A DNA stretch of 64,000 nt from a virus (IMGVR_UViG_3300025424_000296:1-64000); one strand, 5' to 3'; shown: positions 16,389 to 24,479, counted from the stretch's first letter. The notes: generated from the sequence alone by a model not told the origin. Numbers and translations: made by a program.

Positions 16389-18254
16389 ATGACACGTACT
16401 ATCGGAATAGATCTTGGAACTACTAATAGCTGTGTAGCCATCATGGAAGGCGGCAAGGCAAAAGTAATCGAAAATGCAGAAGGCGCACGTACAACACCAA
16501 GTGTTGTAGCATGGACTGATCAGGAACAACTGGTCGGACAGCCTGCAAAGCGTCAAGCAATAACCAATCCAGAAAATACAGTATTTGAAGCTAAACGTTT
16601 AATTGGGCGTAGATTTGACGATCCAACTGTTAAGAAAGACATGAAGAGTTTATCATATCATGTGGTAAAAGCCGACAACGGCGATGCATGGGTAGACATC
16701 AAGGGCAAGAAATATAGCCCACAGGAAATTTCAGCACAAGTCTTACAAAAGATGAAGAAAACTGCTGAAGACTATCTTGGGTCACCTGTGACCAAAGCAG
16801 TTATCACAGTACCTGCATACTTTTCAGATTCTCAGCGTCAAGCAACCAAGGATGCTGGCAAGATTGCTGGATTAGAAGTCCTACGTATTATCAACGAGCC
16901 AACTGCGGCTGCTATGGCATTTGCTGTAGACAAGGGTGGTTCTGGTAAAGTTGTAGTAGTCGACGCTGGTGGTGGCACTCACGACGTTTCGGTGTTAGAT
17001 ATCGGTGACGGTGTCATCGAAGTGTTATCCACTAACGGTGATACACACCTTGGCGGTGCTGACTTTGACGAAGTTGTATTCCATTATCTAGTAGATGCAT
17101 TTAAAAAAGAAAACGGAATAGATCTTACCACAGATAAGATGGCAGTACAGCGTCTAAAAGAAGCTGCTGAAAAGGCCAAGATTGAACTTTCAAGTGCAAC
17201 TGAAACTGACATCAATTTACCATATATTACAGCAGATAGTTCTGGGCCAAAGCATCTTGTTACCAAACTAACTCGTGCTAAGTTTGACAGCCTTACAGAA
17301 GATCTTGTTAAACGCATCATTGCTCCGTGTAAGCGAGCTCTTAAGGATGCTAACCTAAAAGTTAGTGATATCAAAGAAGTGTTGTTAGTAGGTGGTACCA
17401 CTCGTATTCCTGCTGTTAAGACAGCTATTAAAGAGTACTTTGGTAAGGAGCCAAATAACTCTGTTAATCCAGACGAAGCAGTTGCTATTGGTGCTGCAAT
17501 TCAGGGAGGTGTTCTAGCCGGCGATGTCAAGGACGTGGTACTACTAGACGTTACACCATTAAGCCTTGGTATCGAAACATTGGGTGGTGTGTTTACTAGA
17601 CTAATTGATCGCAACACTACTATTCCTAGCAAAAAGAGCCAAGTGTTCTCTACTGCTGAAGACAATCAACCTGCTGTTACTATCCGTGTGTTCCAGGGTG
17701 AACGCGAAATGGCCAACGACAATAAGTTGTTGGGTCAGTTCAATTTGGAAGGTATTGCTCCGGCACGTCGTGGTATGCCTCAGATCGAAGTTACATTTGA
17801 TATTGATGCTAACGGCATTGTTAATGTCAGTGCTACCGACAAGGGAACTGGTAAGGAACAGAAGATTTCTATCCAGGCTAATGGCGGACTTGACGACAAG
17901 GATATCGAGCGTATGATCCGAGAAGCTGAAGAAAATGCTGAAGCTGACAAGAAAAAGCGTGAAATTGTGGATGCCCGTAACGGTGCTGATGCAATGATAG
18001 CCAGAGTTGAAAAAACCCTCGAAGAGGACGGTGATAAGATTGATGCAACTCTTAAAGCAGAGGTTGAGCAAGCTATTACTGATCTTAAAGCAGTTATGGA
18101 TAGCGAAGACGCAGAAGTTATACGTAATAATACCAATGCATTGGCTCAGGCTAGTATGAAAATTGGCGAAATCATGTATAAAGAAGCACAAGCCAACGCT
18201 GCTAAACCTGATGATGATGACATCATTGACGGAACAGCTGAAGAAGTAGCATAA
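16389..18254 (+). CDS. dnaK: Molecular chaperone DnaK (Hsp70), full length
   Basis: DnaK binds exposed hydrophobic segments in an ATP cycle driven by DnaJ and GrpE. All 621 residues are present: ATPase start [74 protein letters not shown], then the substrate domain ([19 protein letters not shown]) and an acidic tail [14 protein letters not shown], the usual end. The phosphate loop usually reads DLGGGTFD; here it is DAGGGTHD. No dnaJ or grpE is in the window, so host partners are presumed. SD AAAGGAGA. A complete Hsp70 in a phage is unusual. Confidence 0.95.
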   Translation: MTRTIGIDLGTTNSCVAIMEGGKAKVIENAEGARTTPSVVAWTDQEQLVGQPAKRQAITNPENTVFEAKRLIGRRFDDPTVKKDMKSLSYHVVKADNGDAWVDIKGKKYSPQEISAQVLQKMKKTAEDYLGSPVTKAVITVPAYFSDSQRQATKDAGKIAGLEVLRIINEPTAAAMAFAVDKGGSGKVVVVDAGGGTHDVSVLDIGDGVIEVLSTNGDTHLGGADFDEVVFHYLVDAFKKENGIDLTTDKMAVQRLKEAAEKAKIELSSATETDINLPYITADSSGPKHLVTKLTRAKFDSLTEDLVKRIIAPCKRALKDANLKVSDIKEVLLVGGTTRIPAVKTAIKEYFGKEPNNSVNPDEAVAIGAAIQGGVLAGDVKDVVLLDVTPLSLGIETLGGVFTRLIDRNTTIPSKKSQVFSTAEDNQPAVTIRVFQGEREMANDNKLLGQFNLEGIAPARRGMPQIEVTFDIDANGIVNVSATDKGTGKEQKISIQANGGLDDKDIERMIREAEENAEADKKKREIVDARNGADAMIARVEKTLEEDGDKIDATLKAEVEQAITDLKAVMDSEDAEVIRNNTNALAQASMKIGEIMYKEAQANAAKPDDDDIIDGTAEEVA

Positions 18255-18262
18255 TATGCCTT

Positions 18263-18478
18263 ATGCAGGCTATTAGTTATACAGATAATTTTGATAGTAT
18301 GGGATGGGGGTTTTTTATGTTCCCCCATCCAGTTTCTTTAAAAGACGTTGAAAACTTGCTCGGTGTGGACTATATAAATCCAAAAGATATACAAATTTAT
18401 CAAATGCATAGTTGTAATGGTATCATCGTGGTTCACAATTTAGAATTGGCTATGATGCTTAAATTTAAACTATTATGA
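18263..18478 (+). CDS. Hypothetical protein, 71 aa
   Basis: Begins 8 nt after dnaK, without an SD. A perfect hairpin, GGATGGGGG/CCCCCATCC with an 11-nt loop (18302-18330), lies inside the reading frame, and an in-frame ATG sits in its loop (18317). The true start may be that ATG. The hairpin may also act as a dnaK 3' end. No family recognised. Confidence 0.45.
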   Translation: MQAISYTDNFDSMGWGFFMFPHPVSLKDVENLLGVDYINPKDIQIYQMHSCNGIIVVHNLELAMMLKFKLL

Positions 18479-18486
18479 GTACAAGG

Positions 18487-18515
18487 TTGAGTTTACTTGT
18501 GTAGTGCCTTAAACT
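18487..18515 (+). promoter_or_regulatory. Promoter giving a leaderless mRNA
   Basis: TTGAGT, 17-bp spacer, TAAACT. The predicted start (+7 after the -10) is the A of ATG 18522. Confidence 0.55.
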
Positions 18516-18521
18516 GTATGT

Positions 18522-19190
18522 ATGATAGAATCAACTGAAATTATACAAATTGATTTTGATCGGATGCCGCCAAATGTCAAACAATTTATTGAAGTTGAAT
18601 TGAATAAGTGTAGACAGCACAACATCAAAATAAACCTACCAAAAACCAAAACTATTACACATAACGGATTGTTTGAATGTGCTGGATATTTTGATCAAGA
18701 GCCAGAAGAATTTGCAGTAGCCTGTGCTAAAAGTTACAAAACTTGGCTCAGTATTTTTGTTCACGAGAGTTGCCATATGGATCAATGGATAGAAGATATT
18801 CCCTTATGGCACGAACAAGTAAACGACGAAGATCCATTGGATTTAATGGACGAGTGGTTACTTAAAAAACGAGAACTCAACGACGAAGATTTAAATCGAG
18901 TCTTTGATATTGGATCAATGATAGAGTTAGATTGTGAAAAGCGTAGTGTTGATAAGATAAAAAAATATAATCTACCAATAAATCTAAACAGATATATTCA
19001 AAAAAGCAACGGATATGTTTGGAGTTATAGACTAATGCAGGAAACTCGCGACTGGGATCATAGTGCAGCATACGGACTTCCGGAGGTGTGGAAATCAATG
19101 CCCAAACACTTTGATAATGATTATTCGACTTTACCAGACAATATTAGAACTGTATTTTACAAACACATAGAGAAGTTTTCTAAAATCTAA
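18522..19190 (+). CDS. Putative zinc metallopeptidase (HExxH), 222 aa
   Basis: IFVHESCHMDQW at about residues 81-92 contains HESCH, the HExxH zinc motif; a downstream IELDCEKRS could give the Glu ligand. The rest is charged and helical. No signal peptide, so a cytoplasmic enzyme or a degenerate protease fold. No SD: the message is predicted leaderless. The stop overlaps the next ATG. Confidence 0.6.
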   Translation: MIESTEIIQIDFDRMPPNVKQFIEVELNKCRQHNIKINLPKTKTITHNGLFECAGYFDQEPEEFAVACAKSYKTWLSIFVHESCHMDQWIEDIPLWHEQVNDEDPLDLMDEWLLKKRELNDEDLNRVFDIGSMIELDCEKRSVDKIKKYNLPINLNRYIQKSNGYVWSYRLMQETRDWDHSAAYGLPEVWKSMPKHFDNDYSTLPDNIRTVFYKHIEKFSKI

Positions 19191-19411
19191 TGACTCGAAT
19201 AGGTTTAATAGATGTAATTACCAGGAATACTGACTTTTATCATGCCAAGATAGATGTAGAGCACGTATTAGATGCTGTAGAATGGTGTGAAAATCATCCA
19301 AGTAACGGGATATTTTTTATCAAATGGGGTTATCTAACAGGCGACATCTTTGGTACGTTTGGATTCTCTGAGTCAGAAGATCACACGACTTTTAGTCTAA
19401 GATGGTGCTAA
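19190..19411 (+). CDS. Hypothetical protein, 73 aa
   Basis: Starts in the TAATG overlap with the HExxH gene. Single small domain (MTRIGLIDVITRNTDFYHAK ... SLRWC); no family recognised. Confidence 0.6.
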   Translation: MTRIGLIDVITRNTDFYHAKIDVEHVLDAVEWCENHPSNGIFFIKWGYLTGDIFGTFGFSESEDHTTFSLRWC

Positions 19412-19433
19412 TCAAAATACTTTGGTTCTGTAG

Positions 19434-19462
19434 TTGACCTATACCATATTATATTATAACAT
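19434..19462 (+). promoter_or_regulatory. Promoter for the HTH gene
   Basis: TTGACC, 17 bp, TAACAT (TATAAC at 15 bp is an alternative). The leader has a GCAAC/GTTGC hairpin. Confidence 0.5.
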
Positions 19463-19511
19463 GTTAAAGCAACTTATAAATTGTCATGTTGCACTAAAAA
19501 GGAGATTACAT

Positions 19512-19736
19512 ATGACAACTTTAACTCAAGCAGAGAAGGTTCTCGATTATCTTGAGGCCGGCCGTACACTGACATCAAAGCAAGCTCGTGCTCGCTTTGG
19601 TATTCAAAATCTACGTGCTCGTATTTCAGAGCTACGTTCAGAAGGCTATAACATTGTATCAGAATCAGTTACATTTCGTGACACTGGTGCTCCTGGTGTT
19701 AAGTATCTTCTAGGTGGTCGCCGTCGTCACGCTTAA
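19512..19736 (+). CDS. Helix-turn-helix protein, 74 aa
   Basis: AAAGGAG precedes the ATG. Nearly the whole protein is one winged-HTH: QAEKVLDYLEAGRTLTSKQA, then ARFGIQNLRARISELRSEGY as recognition helix, a strand, and a basic RRRHA end. This matches the small phage HTH domains of the HTH_39 kind. It is probably a DNA-binding regulator; targets unknown. GC-rich relative to neighbours. A terminator follows. Confidence 0.75.
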   Translation: MTTLTQAEKVLDYLEAGRTLTSKQARARFGIQNLRARISELRSEGYNIVSESVTFRDTGAPGVKYLLGGRRRHA

Positions 19737-19760
19737 TTGTGTAACGATACGATTATAATT

Positions 19761-19784
19761 AAAGGGCTCTATGAGCCCTTTTTT
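19761..19784 (+). terminator. Intrinsic terminator
   Basis: AAAGGGCTC, TAT, GAGCCCTTT, then TTTA. Confidence 0.9.
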
Positions 19785-19785
19785 A

Positions 19786-19815
19786 TTGTATATGGTTTCA
19801 ATTATATTGTATGCT
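19786..19815 (+). promoter_or_regulatory. Possible promoter giving a leaderless mRNA
   Basis: TTGTAT, 18 bp, TATGCT; predicted start coincides with ATG 19822. Confidence 0.4.
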
Positions 19816-19821
19816 TGCGAC

Positions 19822-20007
19822 ATGAAAAAGCCTGTTAATCATGAAATGGTCAAGATAGACGAGGTACTAAAGGTACTCGATGATTTCAGAGTGGATATCA
19901 AGCAAACTTATAAATCTTCAGATCTTATTGATCAAATAGAACGCAAGATATTAACATTAGAGACCAAACGACGATTAGTTGTTATAGACGGTGGCAAGAA
20001 CAAGTAA
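19822..20007 (+). CDS. Hypothetical protein, 61 aa
   Basis: ATG 19822 (MKKPVNHEMVKIDEVLKVLD) has no SD but sits right at the predicted transcription start. One long charged helix pair. The stop is 10 nt before the cyclophilin start, so the two are probably co-transcribed. Confidence 0.55.
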   Translation: MKKPVNHEMVKIDEVLKVLDDFRVDIKQTYKSSDLIDQIERKILTLETKRRLVVIDGGKNK

Positions 20008-20017
20008 AGGACAAAAA

Positions 20018-20467
20018 ATGAACCCAATAATCAGAATGGATCTACCTCATGGAATGGTATTAATAGAGTGTTTTCCAAATTTAGCTCCAACACACGTAGC
20101 ACAAATTATTAAAATATCAAATGACGGTGCATATGATGGGGTACCATTTCATAGAGTTATCGATGGCTTTATGGCACAAGGCGGAGCTACTATGAAAGGC
20201 TATCCGCAGCTTCAAGCTGAATTTAATGATGCTCCGCACGTAGAAGGCATGTGTAGTATGGCTAGAACCCCTGATCCAAACAGTGCAAGTGATCAGTTCT
20301 TTATTTGCATAGCTAATGCACAATTTCTAGATAGACAATACACAGTATGGGGTCGAGTGATGTATGGAATTGAACATGTCCACGCAATTGCCAAGGGTGA
20401 ACCACCTGCAAATCCAACACCAATTGTCAAAATGCGATCAGTTGATCCTACAAGCATTGGAGCATAA
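20018..20467 (+). CDS. Cyclophilin-type peptidyl-prolyl isomerase
   Basis: Speeds cis-trans change at proline bonds during folding. The 149-aa protein is a bare cyclophilin domain: PFHRVIDGFMAQGG (catalytic Arg), MARTPDPNSASDQFFI, LDRQYTVWGRVMYG. No signal peptide, so cytoplasmic. SD AAAGGAC selects ATG 20018; the in-frame upstream GTG (19991) overlaps the prior gene. It adds a third folding factor to the DnaK/Hsp20 set of this region. Confidence 0.9.
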   Translation: MNPIIRMDLPHGMVLIECFPNLAPTHVAQIIKISNDGAYDGVPFHRVIDGFMAQGGATMKGYPQLQAEFNDAPHVEGMCSMARTPDPNSASDQFFICIANAQFLDRQYTVWGRVMYGIEHVHAIAKGEPPANPTPIVKMRSVDPTSIGA

Positions 20468-20469
20468 TT

Positions 20470-20724
20470 GTGGATGTTCTCGATTTTACAATGCTGGAAA
20501 ATCAACTGAGTCATAGCAAAGTTAAGATTGAGTTTATCAAAGTCGATGGTACATATCGAGTTATGATATGTACCAAATCTCCAGTAATAATTACGTCCGC
20601 AAATATGCCAGCTAATACCACAAACGCAGTGAACCAATCAATACTTAAGGTTTTTGATTTGGAAAAACAAGCTTGGAGAAGTATGCGCAAAGATCGTATA
20701 ACACAATGGGAACTATATGAATAG
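20470..20724 (+). CDS. Small phage protein, DUF2693-like, GTG start
   Basis: GTG start with GGAG 8 nt before. The 84 aa contain VKIEFIKVDGTYRVMICTKS and LKVFDLEKQAWRSMRKDRIT, the pattern of a small SH3-like phage family I recall as DUF2693. Role unknown. Overlaps the next gene by 8 nt. Confidence 0.6.
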   Translation: MDVLDFTMLENQLSHSKVKIEFIKVDGTYRVMICTKSPVIITSANMPANTTNAVNQSILKVFDLEKQAWRSMRKDRITQWELYE

Positions 20725-21451
20725 TAAATGGTTAGAAAATCTTCAGAATCCTATGAACCAAAATGGGGTTTACATGATAGAAAGGTTTTCTAAAATTTTA
20801 AATTTAATAAATCCAAGTGAAATTAAAACAATATTTGAAATTGGAAGTTGGCATGCTATTGATGCACTAAATTTAGCGTATGTCTTTCACGATGCTGATG
20901 TTCATGTATTCGAACCAGTTCCTGAAAATATGAAACAGTGCGTGACAAATTTAACAATACCGCCAGATTCGGTTGCTAATCGTGTTCATTTACATGAGAT
21001 TGCTGCTAATGATGTAACCGGACCAATGTACTTTTATCCACTTGACTTAGAAAAACAGATAGGTGATAATCACGGTATCGGAAGTAAATTTCAATTGATA
21101 GATCCAAACTTTTATCAAAATCAACATAATATACAACGTAAAATAACCGTACAGGGTTATAGACTAGATGAATGGTGTAAAGAAAATAATATTGATAGTG
21201 TTGATTTCATTTGGATGGATGCACAGGGATCTGAACTTGATGTTCTAAAAGGTCTTGACAATATGCTAGATCACACTCAGATCATTATGACAGAAGTTGG
21301 AGTTAAAGAGTATTATCATGGGCAAACCCTTAAACCAGAAATAGACGAGTTTTTAGAAGCTCGAGGATTTATTGAATACACACCAAGTAGACGATATGCA
21401 CATGAGTATGAAATTGATACTATATACTTAAATCAAAAAATTAAATATTGA
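20717..21451 (+). CDS. FkbM-family methyltransferase
   Basis: SAM-dependent methyltransferase, usually O-methylating sugars or natural products. 244 aa: motif I TIFEIGSWHAIDALNLA (residues about 37-53), acidic motif II VHVFEPVPEN, then VDFIWMDAQGSELDVLKGLD, the FkbM hallmark. With several glycosyltransferases in the window, a surface glycan is a likely substrate, by inference. Confidence 0.85.
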   Translation: MNSKWLENLQNPMNQNGVYMIERFSKILNLINPSEIKTIFEIGSWHAIDALNLAYVFHDADVHVFEPVPENMKQCVTNLTIPPDSVANRVHLHEIAANDVTGPMYFYPLDLEKQIGDNHGIGSKFQLIDPNFYQNQHNIQRKITVQGYRLDEWCKENNIDSVDFIWMDAQGSELDVLKGLDNMLDHTQIIMTEVGVKEYYHGQTLKPEIDEFLEARGFIEYTPSRRYAHEYEIDTIYLNQKIKY

Positions 21452-21473
21452 TTAATTAAGCGTTTGAAATTAT

Positions 21474-21500
21474 TAGGCTAATTTATTTAAAATTAGCCTA
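21474..21500. terminator. Bidirectional terminator
   Basis: TAGGCTAATTT, loop of 4-5, AAATTAGCCTA; lies between convergent genes and overlaps the stop of the minus-strand gene. Confidence 0.75.
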
Positions 21501-22275
21501 TTTGTTTCATTTCTGGTTGGTTACCAATTTGCTTAACTGAATCTTGCTCTGGCCAAGCATAGATATATTTGCCCATCATGTCCTGGACAACTAAGAATCT
21601 AATTCCAGATGCAGTGTAGCTGATAGTATCTGCAGTATATCCCTGCATGGTAGAACCGTAATCCATTTTAGCACGATCAACTTCTTCGCCGTTGGTCTTT
21701 AACCATTTGGCCACGGCATCAACTTCTCTGTTACTATTTGGACCTTGTCCACCTAGGTTAGCAATGACCGTAATATCTTCGATTGGAGTAGTAGTATATG
21801 GTTTGAATGTTTCCCTACCAAGCACACGAATCTGCTTGCTCATATAACCTGGAAGATTCTTAACTTGATGCCAGTCTGGGTTGACAGTTGACTGATCACC
21901 TACTTCGCTGCCAACAGTTGTCATTGCTTTGCTAATAAGCGCAGGAACTGTATCTGCTGCAACTGGTGTTGCACTTGCTGCGGGTAAATCTGGCTCTGCT
22001 GCTAATGCTGCATCAGGTATGTTCAAACTTCCTAATTTTTGAGCAGCATCTGGACTCATGTTTACCTTGCTCATGGCTTTTTTGGTAGCAGGTGCAGAAG
22101 CTTGTTTGAGTTTTGGTAATTCAGCTTTGTTATCCGGCTTTCCCACACTTGACTGTGATTTTGCAGTGGTTAATTCGCCCTTTGAAGTGGGTTCATCAAA
22201 CATTGTATCCCAATCTATATCAGTTGGGTCTGTTGTTTTTGTTGGTTTTGCTTCGGTGATCTCGTGTATTTTCAT
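21493..22275 (-). CDS. Probable virion-associated protein, 260 aa
   Basis: Begins MKIHEITEAKPTKTTDPTDI, like the MKLKDLFEA start of the gene at 5786-6691. Long low-complexity Pro/Ala/Thr/Lys region, then a C-terminal domain of about 110 residues (VKNLPGYMSKQIRVLGRETF ... GKYIYAWPEQD). The ATG lies 8 nt after AATAAATA, a late-type box, with no SD. Function unknown. Confidence 0.55.
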   Translation of the reverse strand: MKIHEITEAKPTKTTDPTDIDWDTMFDEPTSKGELTTAKSQSSVGKPDNKAELPKLKQASAPATKKAMSKVNMSPDAAQKLGSLNIPDAALAAEPDLPAASATPVAADTVPALISKAMTTVGSEVGDQSTVNPDWHQVKNLPGYMSKQIRVLGRETFKPYTTTPIEDITVIANLGGQGPNSNREVDAVAKWLKTNGEEVDRAKMDYGSTMQGYTADTISYTASGIRFLVVQDMMGKYIYAWPEQDSVKQIGNQPEMKQIG

Positions 22276-22334
22276 AGTGATATTATTTATTTGAAAACTG
22301 TGATGTAGCAAAAATGCAACACTCTAATTTCTGG

Positions 22335-22362
22335 TTGACAGCTGATTAAAAGACGTTATAGT
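22335..22362 (+). promoter_or_regulatory. Promoter for arfA-like operon
   Basis: GGTTGACA, 16-bp spacer, TATAGT. Confidence 0.7.
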
Positions 22363-22392
22363 GTCACTATGACCAATAGGAGACCTCCAAAA

Positions 22393-22521
22393 ATGGCTAA
22401 AATCAATCCAGTTGCGAAAGCATTGGCTAGCGGTTCATGCCGTCCACAGGTTGTAAAAGCTCGCAAAGGTAAAGGCTCATATTCCCGTCGAGAACGATAC
22501 AGGCCGCTCGGGCGATACTGA
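22393..22521 (+). CDS. ArfA-like ribosome-rescue peptide, 42 aa
   Basis: ArfA recruits RF2 to ribosomes stalled without a stop codon, its basic tail entering the empty mRNA channel. This peptide has NPVAKALASGS, then PQVVKARKGKGSYSRRERYR; the KGKGSYxR core is the ArfA signature and the first part fits its RF2-binding helix. It is shorter than E. coli ArfA (72 aa, processed to about 55). SD AGGAGA. Its TGA overlaps the ATG of the deaminase gene. A hairpin is possible near its 3' end (CCCG..GAG with CTCGGG), as in host arfA, but it is imperfect. Found by reading the gap; too short for routine gene finders. Confidence 0.65.
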   Translation: MAKINPVAKALASGSCRPQVVKARKGKGSYSRRERYRPLGRY

Positions 22522-22979
22522 TGTTAGCTAATCGAGATAAACGTATCATGCAATTTATTAGGCGTCAAGCAATTGACGTTGAAAAGGTTAGTAATGCTCG
22601 TGTCGCTGCGGGTATTGCTATTAAAGGACAGTTGATCTCAACTGGCAAAAACAGCCGACGAACTCACCCCTTCCAGAAACAATTTAGTAAGAACGATCAT
22701 GCAATATTTTTTCATGCTGAAACTTGCGCTATTAGCAATAGCCTTAACCATATCCATAAAGACGATCTAAGACGTGCTACCTTGTTTATACATCGTGTTA
22801 AAATACCACTGCGATACAGTACAGAATGGGTAGATGGATTAGCTAAACCTTGTAATGGTTGCATGGCTGCTGTTGCTGCATTTAATATTCGCAGAGTTGT
22901 GTATAGTACAGATGTAAACCACAAATATGTGATATTAGAACGTAATAGTAAATGGTCTTGTGACGAGATAGGAGTATAA
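22521..22979 (+). CDS. CMP/dCMP-type deaminase
   Basis: Zinc deaminases of this fold act on cytidine, dCMP or guanine. The 152-aa protein has FFHAETCAISNSLN (HAE; the Glu is catalytic) and KPCNGCMAAVAAFNI (PCxxC), with a basic N-terminus. Substrate unknown; dCMP for phage DNA synthesis is the usual one, but lengths and flanks do not prove it. Translationally coupled to the ArfA-like gene. Confidence 0.8.
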   Translation: MLANRDKRIMQFIRRQAIDVEKVSNARVAAGIAIKGQLISTGKNSRRTHPFQKQFSKNDHAIFFHAETCAISNSLNHIHKDDLRRATLFIHRVKIPLRYSTEWVDGLAKPCNGCMAAVAAFNIRRVVYSTDVNHKYVILERNSKWSCDEIGV

Positions 22980-22980
22980 A

Positions 22981-23262
22981 ATGAAAGATCTAATAGCAAC
23001 TGTACGTGAGTATTCAAACAAAATCATAAACGATAGAGAACCTGTAGACATATTCGAAGCTCTACGCGACGAGGTAGAAGAGCTTGATGCAGAAATGTAC
23101 GGATATAGCCAAGGTGAAGATGGTATAGCAGGTGAAGCAATTGATGTTATTAATTGTGCGTTGGATTTGATCTTCAAAGCCAATCCAGAATGGACCAATG
23201 ATGATATCGTAGCATATGCTGAAAAGAAATGCCAGAAATGGTTAGAGAAAAATAGTGGTTGA
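22981..23262 (+). CDS. MazG-like NTP pyrophosphohydrolase
   Basis: All-alpha NTP-PPases hydrolyse (d)NTPs to monophosphates; phage copies are thought to clean nucleotide pools or lower (p)ppGpp. 93 aa with FEALRDEVEELDAEMYG (EExxE-type) and EAIDVINCALDLIF (ExxD), the two metal helices. Follows the deaminase by one base: a nucleotide pair. Confidence 0.7.
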   Translation: MKDLIATVREYSNKIINDREPVDIFEALRDEVEELDAEMYGYSQGEDGIAGEAIDVINCALDLIFKANPEWTNDDIVAYAEKKCQKWLEKNSG

Positions 23263-23286
23263 CATACAGTAGTCAGATGCTACTGT
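23259..23286 (+). promoter_or_regulatory. Extended -10 promoter with internal inverted repeat
   Basis: GGTTGACA, 16 bp ending TGC, TACTGT. CAGTAG/CTACTG (23267-23285) is an inverted repeat inside the promoter, a possible operator. Confidence 0.65.
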
Positions 23287-23290
23287 AATA

Positions 23291-23375
23291 CAAACAACGG
23301 ACAACTGGACGCAGGCCCTGCGAAGTGAGATAGGGAGGTAGCTGCCCGAAGGCATGGAGGGTGTCCGTTGGTTTG
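23291..23375 (+). ncRNA. Structured leader RNA, possible riboswitch
   Basis: CAAAC-AACGGACA (23291-23303) pairs with TGTCCGTT-G-GTTTG (23362-23375), 13 bp with one bulge. Inside are a CGCAG/CTGCG hairpin and a TGCC-CGAA-GGCA hairpin, giving a three-way junction with a purine-rich joint. GC content far exceeds the surroundings. It directly follows a promoter and precedes the SD of the next gene. I could not match it to a known class. Confidence 0.6.
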
Positions 23376-23396
23376 TGTATAAACAAGGAGTGAGAC

Positions 23397-23612
23397 GTGA
23401 AAAATGCAGTCCACTTTGTTGGTTTCAGAGGCAACGAATATGTAAACGCAGTTCGAGTTTTTGGTAAACCGGACTTTGTACATCGCTCCTGGGATATCCG
23501 CGCCCAGCAAGAAGTTGACCAAAATGATAGGGTTATTTTCGCTCGTACCCGAGATTTAGAGCGTATACAGACGCCAAAAAGCCAGGCTTTTGACGATTCT
23601 GCGGTAATGTAA
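23397..23612 (+). CDS. Hypothetical protein, 71 aa, GTG start
   Basis: GTG with AAGGAG at 6 nt. Begins MKNAVHFVGFRGNEYVNAVR, basic, beta-rich (NDRVIFARTRDLERIQ). Small DNA- or RNA-binding protein possible, not assignable. Expressed behind the structured leader. Confidence 0.6.
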   Translation: MKNAVHFVGFRGNEYVNAVRVFGKPDFVHRSWDIRAQQEVDQNDRVIFARTRDLERIQTPKSQAFDDSAVM

Positions 23613-23677
23613 ACAAACTTTTTTCCTTGATTTAGTAAAATCAACGACTTATAAGCACCAAAATGTTTAGATTTTGG

Positions 23678-23705
23678 TTGACGGGACAGCTAATGGTGCT
23701 ATTGT
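23678..23705 (+). promoter_or_regulatory. Extended -10 promoter
   Basis: GGTTGACG, 16 bp ending TGC, TATTGT. Confidence 0.7.
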
Positions 23706-23744
23706 ATGTGTATAAGCAGTTAAACACAAACAAGGAGTAAACAA

Positions 23745-24239
23745 ATGGATAAGGTTTTTGCAGTTGCCGGCATTAGCAAAATGGACGGCGTTTACAAGGT
23801 TCGCTTTGCTAAAGACATGAGTCGTGTTAAGGTTCTCGAGAAGAACGGGCACACGTATGTGCGCTTGATAGAACTTCCCGAGGCTATGGACAAGGCTGCT
23901 GCTGTTGCATTCCTTAAGGCTCATAAGAGCTTCCAGGATACGGTAGCACAGGATACACTTGCTGGTGAAGGTAAGGCAGCTCCGGCTCCAAAAGTCAAGG
24001 CAGCTAAACCAAATATTGCTCAACCAACTTTTGTTCCTAAGGCCGAAGTTGCTAAGACTCCTGCGGAAATCGAGCGCATCAAAGCCAAGAACTTGGCTAC
24101 ACTGCGTAAGGTTGGCAAGAGCTGGCAGGAAGTCCGTGATACAGAAGGTGAGCAAATGCTTGTTGAAGCCATGGAACATATTGATGCTCTTAGCGAAGCT
24201 GGTGTTCCTAACTACCGTTGGGCTCGAATTGATGACTAA
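23745..24239 (+). CDS. Small early-type protein, 164 aa, paralogue of 15517 gene
   Basis: AAGGAG SD. Residues 1-65 (VFAVAGISKMDGVYKVRFAK ... KVLEKNGHTYVRLIELPEAM, AVAFL) match the protein at 15517-15849. A Pro/Ala/Lys linker follows, then a helical domain (KNLATLRKVGKSWQEVRDTE). GC-richer than most genes here, its own promoter and terminator: a highly expressed single unit. Function unknown. Confidence 0.7.
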   Translation: MDKVFAVAGISKMDGVYKVRFAKDMSRVKVLEKNGHTYVRLIELPEAMDKAAAVAFLKAHKSFQDTVAQDTLAGEGKAAPAPKVKAAKPNIAQPTFVPKAEVAKTPAEIERIKAKNLATLRKVGKSWQEVRDTEGEQMLVEAMEHIDALSEAGVPNYRWARIDD

Positions 24240-24241
24240 TA

Positions 24242-24270
24242 GAGAGGGGCCAAGTCCCCTCTCAACTTTT
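24242..24270 (+). terminator. Intrinsic terminator
   Basis: GAGAGGGG, CCAAGT, CCCCTCTC, then AACTTTTT. Confidence 0.9.
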
Positions 24271-24273
24271 TGG

Positions 24274-24301
24274 TTGACAAGTTACAAATACATGCTACTA
24301 T
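24274..24301 (+). promoter_or_regulatory. Extended -10 promoter
   Basis: GGTTGACA, 16 bp ending TGC, TACTAT. Confidence 0.75.
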
Positions 24302-24338
24302 ATCCATACAACATCAATTAGCAACAAAGGACCACGTT

Positions 24339-24479
24339 ATGAAAACGTTTAAAGTTAAGATCCGTGTTAGTAACGCCGGCTCTACACAAACAACCACTGT
24401 GAATGCTGACAACTATCAAAATGCTAAACATATGGCTGAGATGTTATACGGTAAGTCAAATGTGATTATGGTCTGGTAG
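24339..24479 (+). CDS. Small protein, 46 aa
   Basis: AAAGGAC before ATG. MKTFKVKIRVSNAGSTQTTT ... NAKHMAEMLYG; similar in layout to the 52-aa protein at 25248-25406 (strand, strand, helix with YxxAxxxA). Function unknown. Confidence 0.6.
   Translation: MKTFKVKIRVSNAGSTQTTTVNADNYQNAKHMAEMLYGKSNVIMVW

Noticed and set aside
17601-18191. Minus-strand frames of up to 196 codons opposite dnaK
   Set aside because: Antisense to a fully conserved Hsp70 gene, with no family and no SD.
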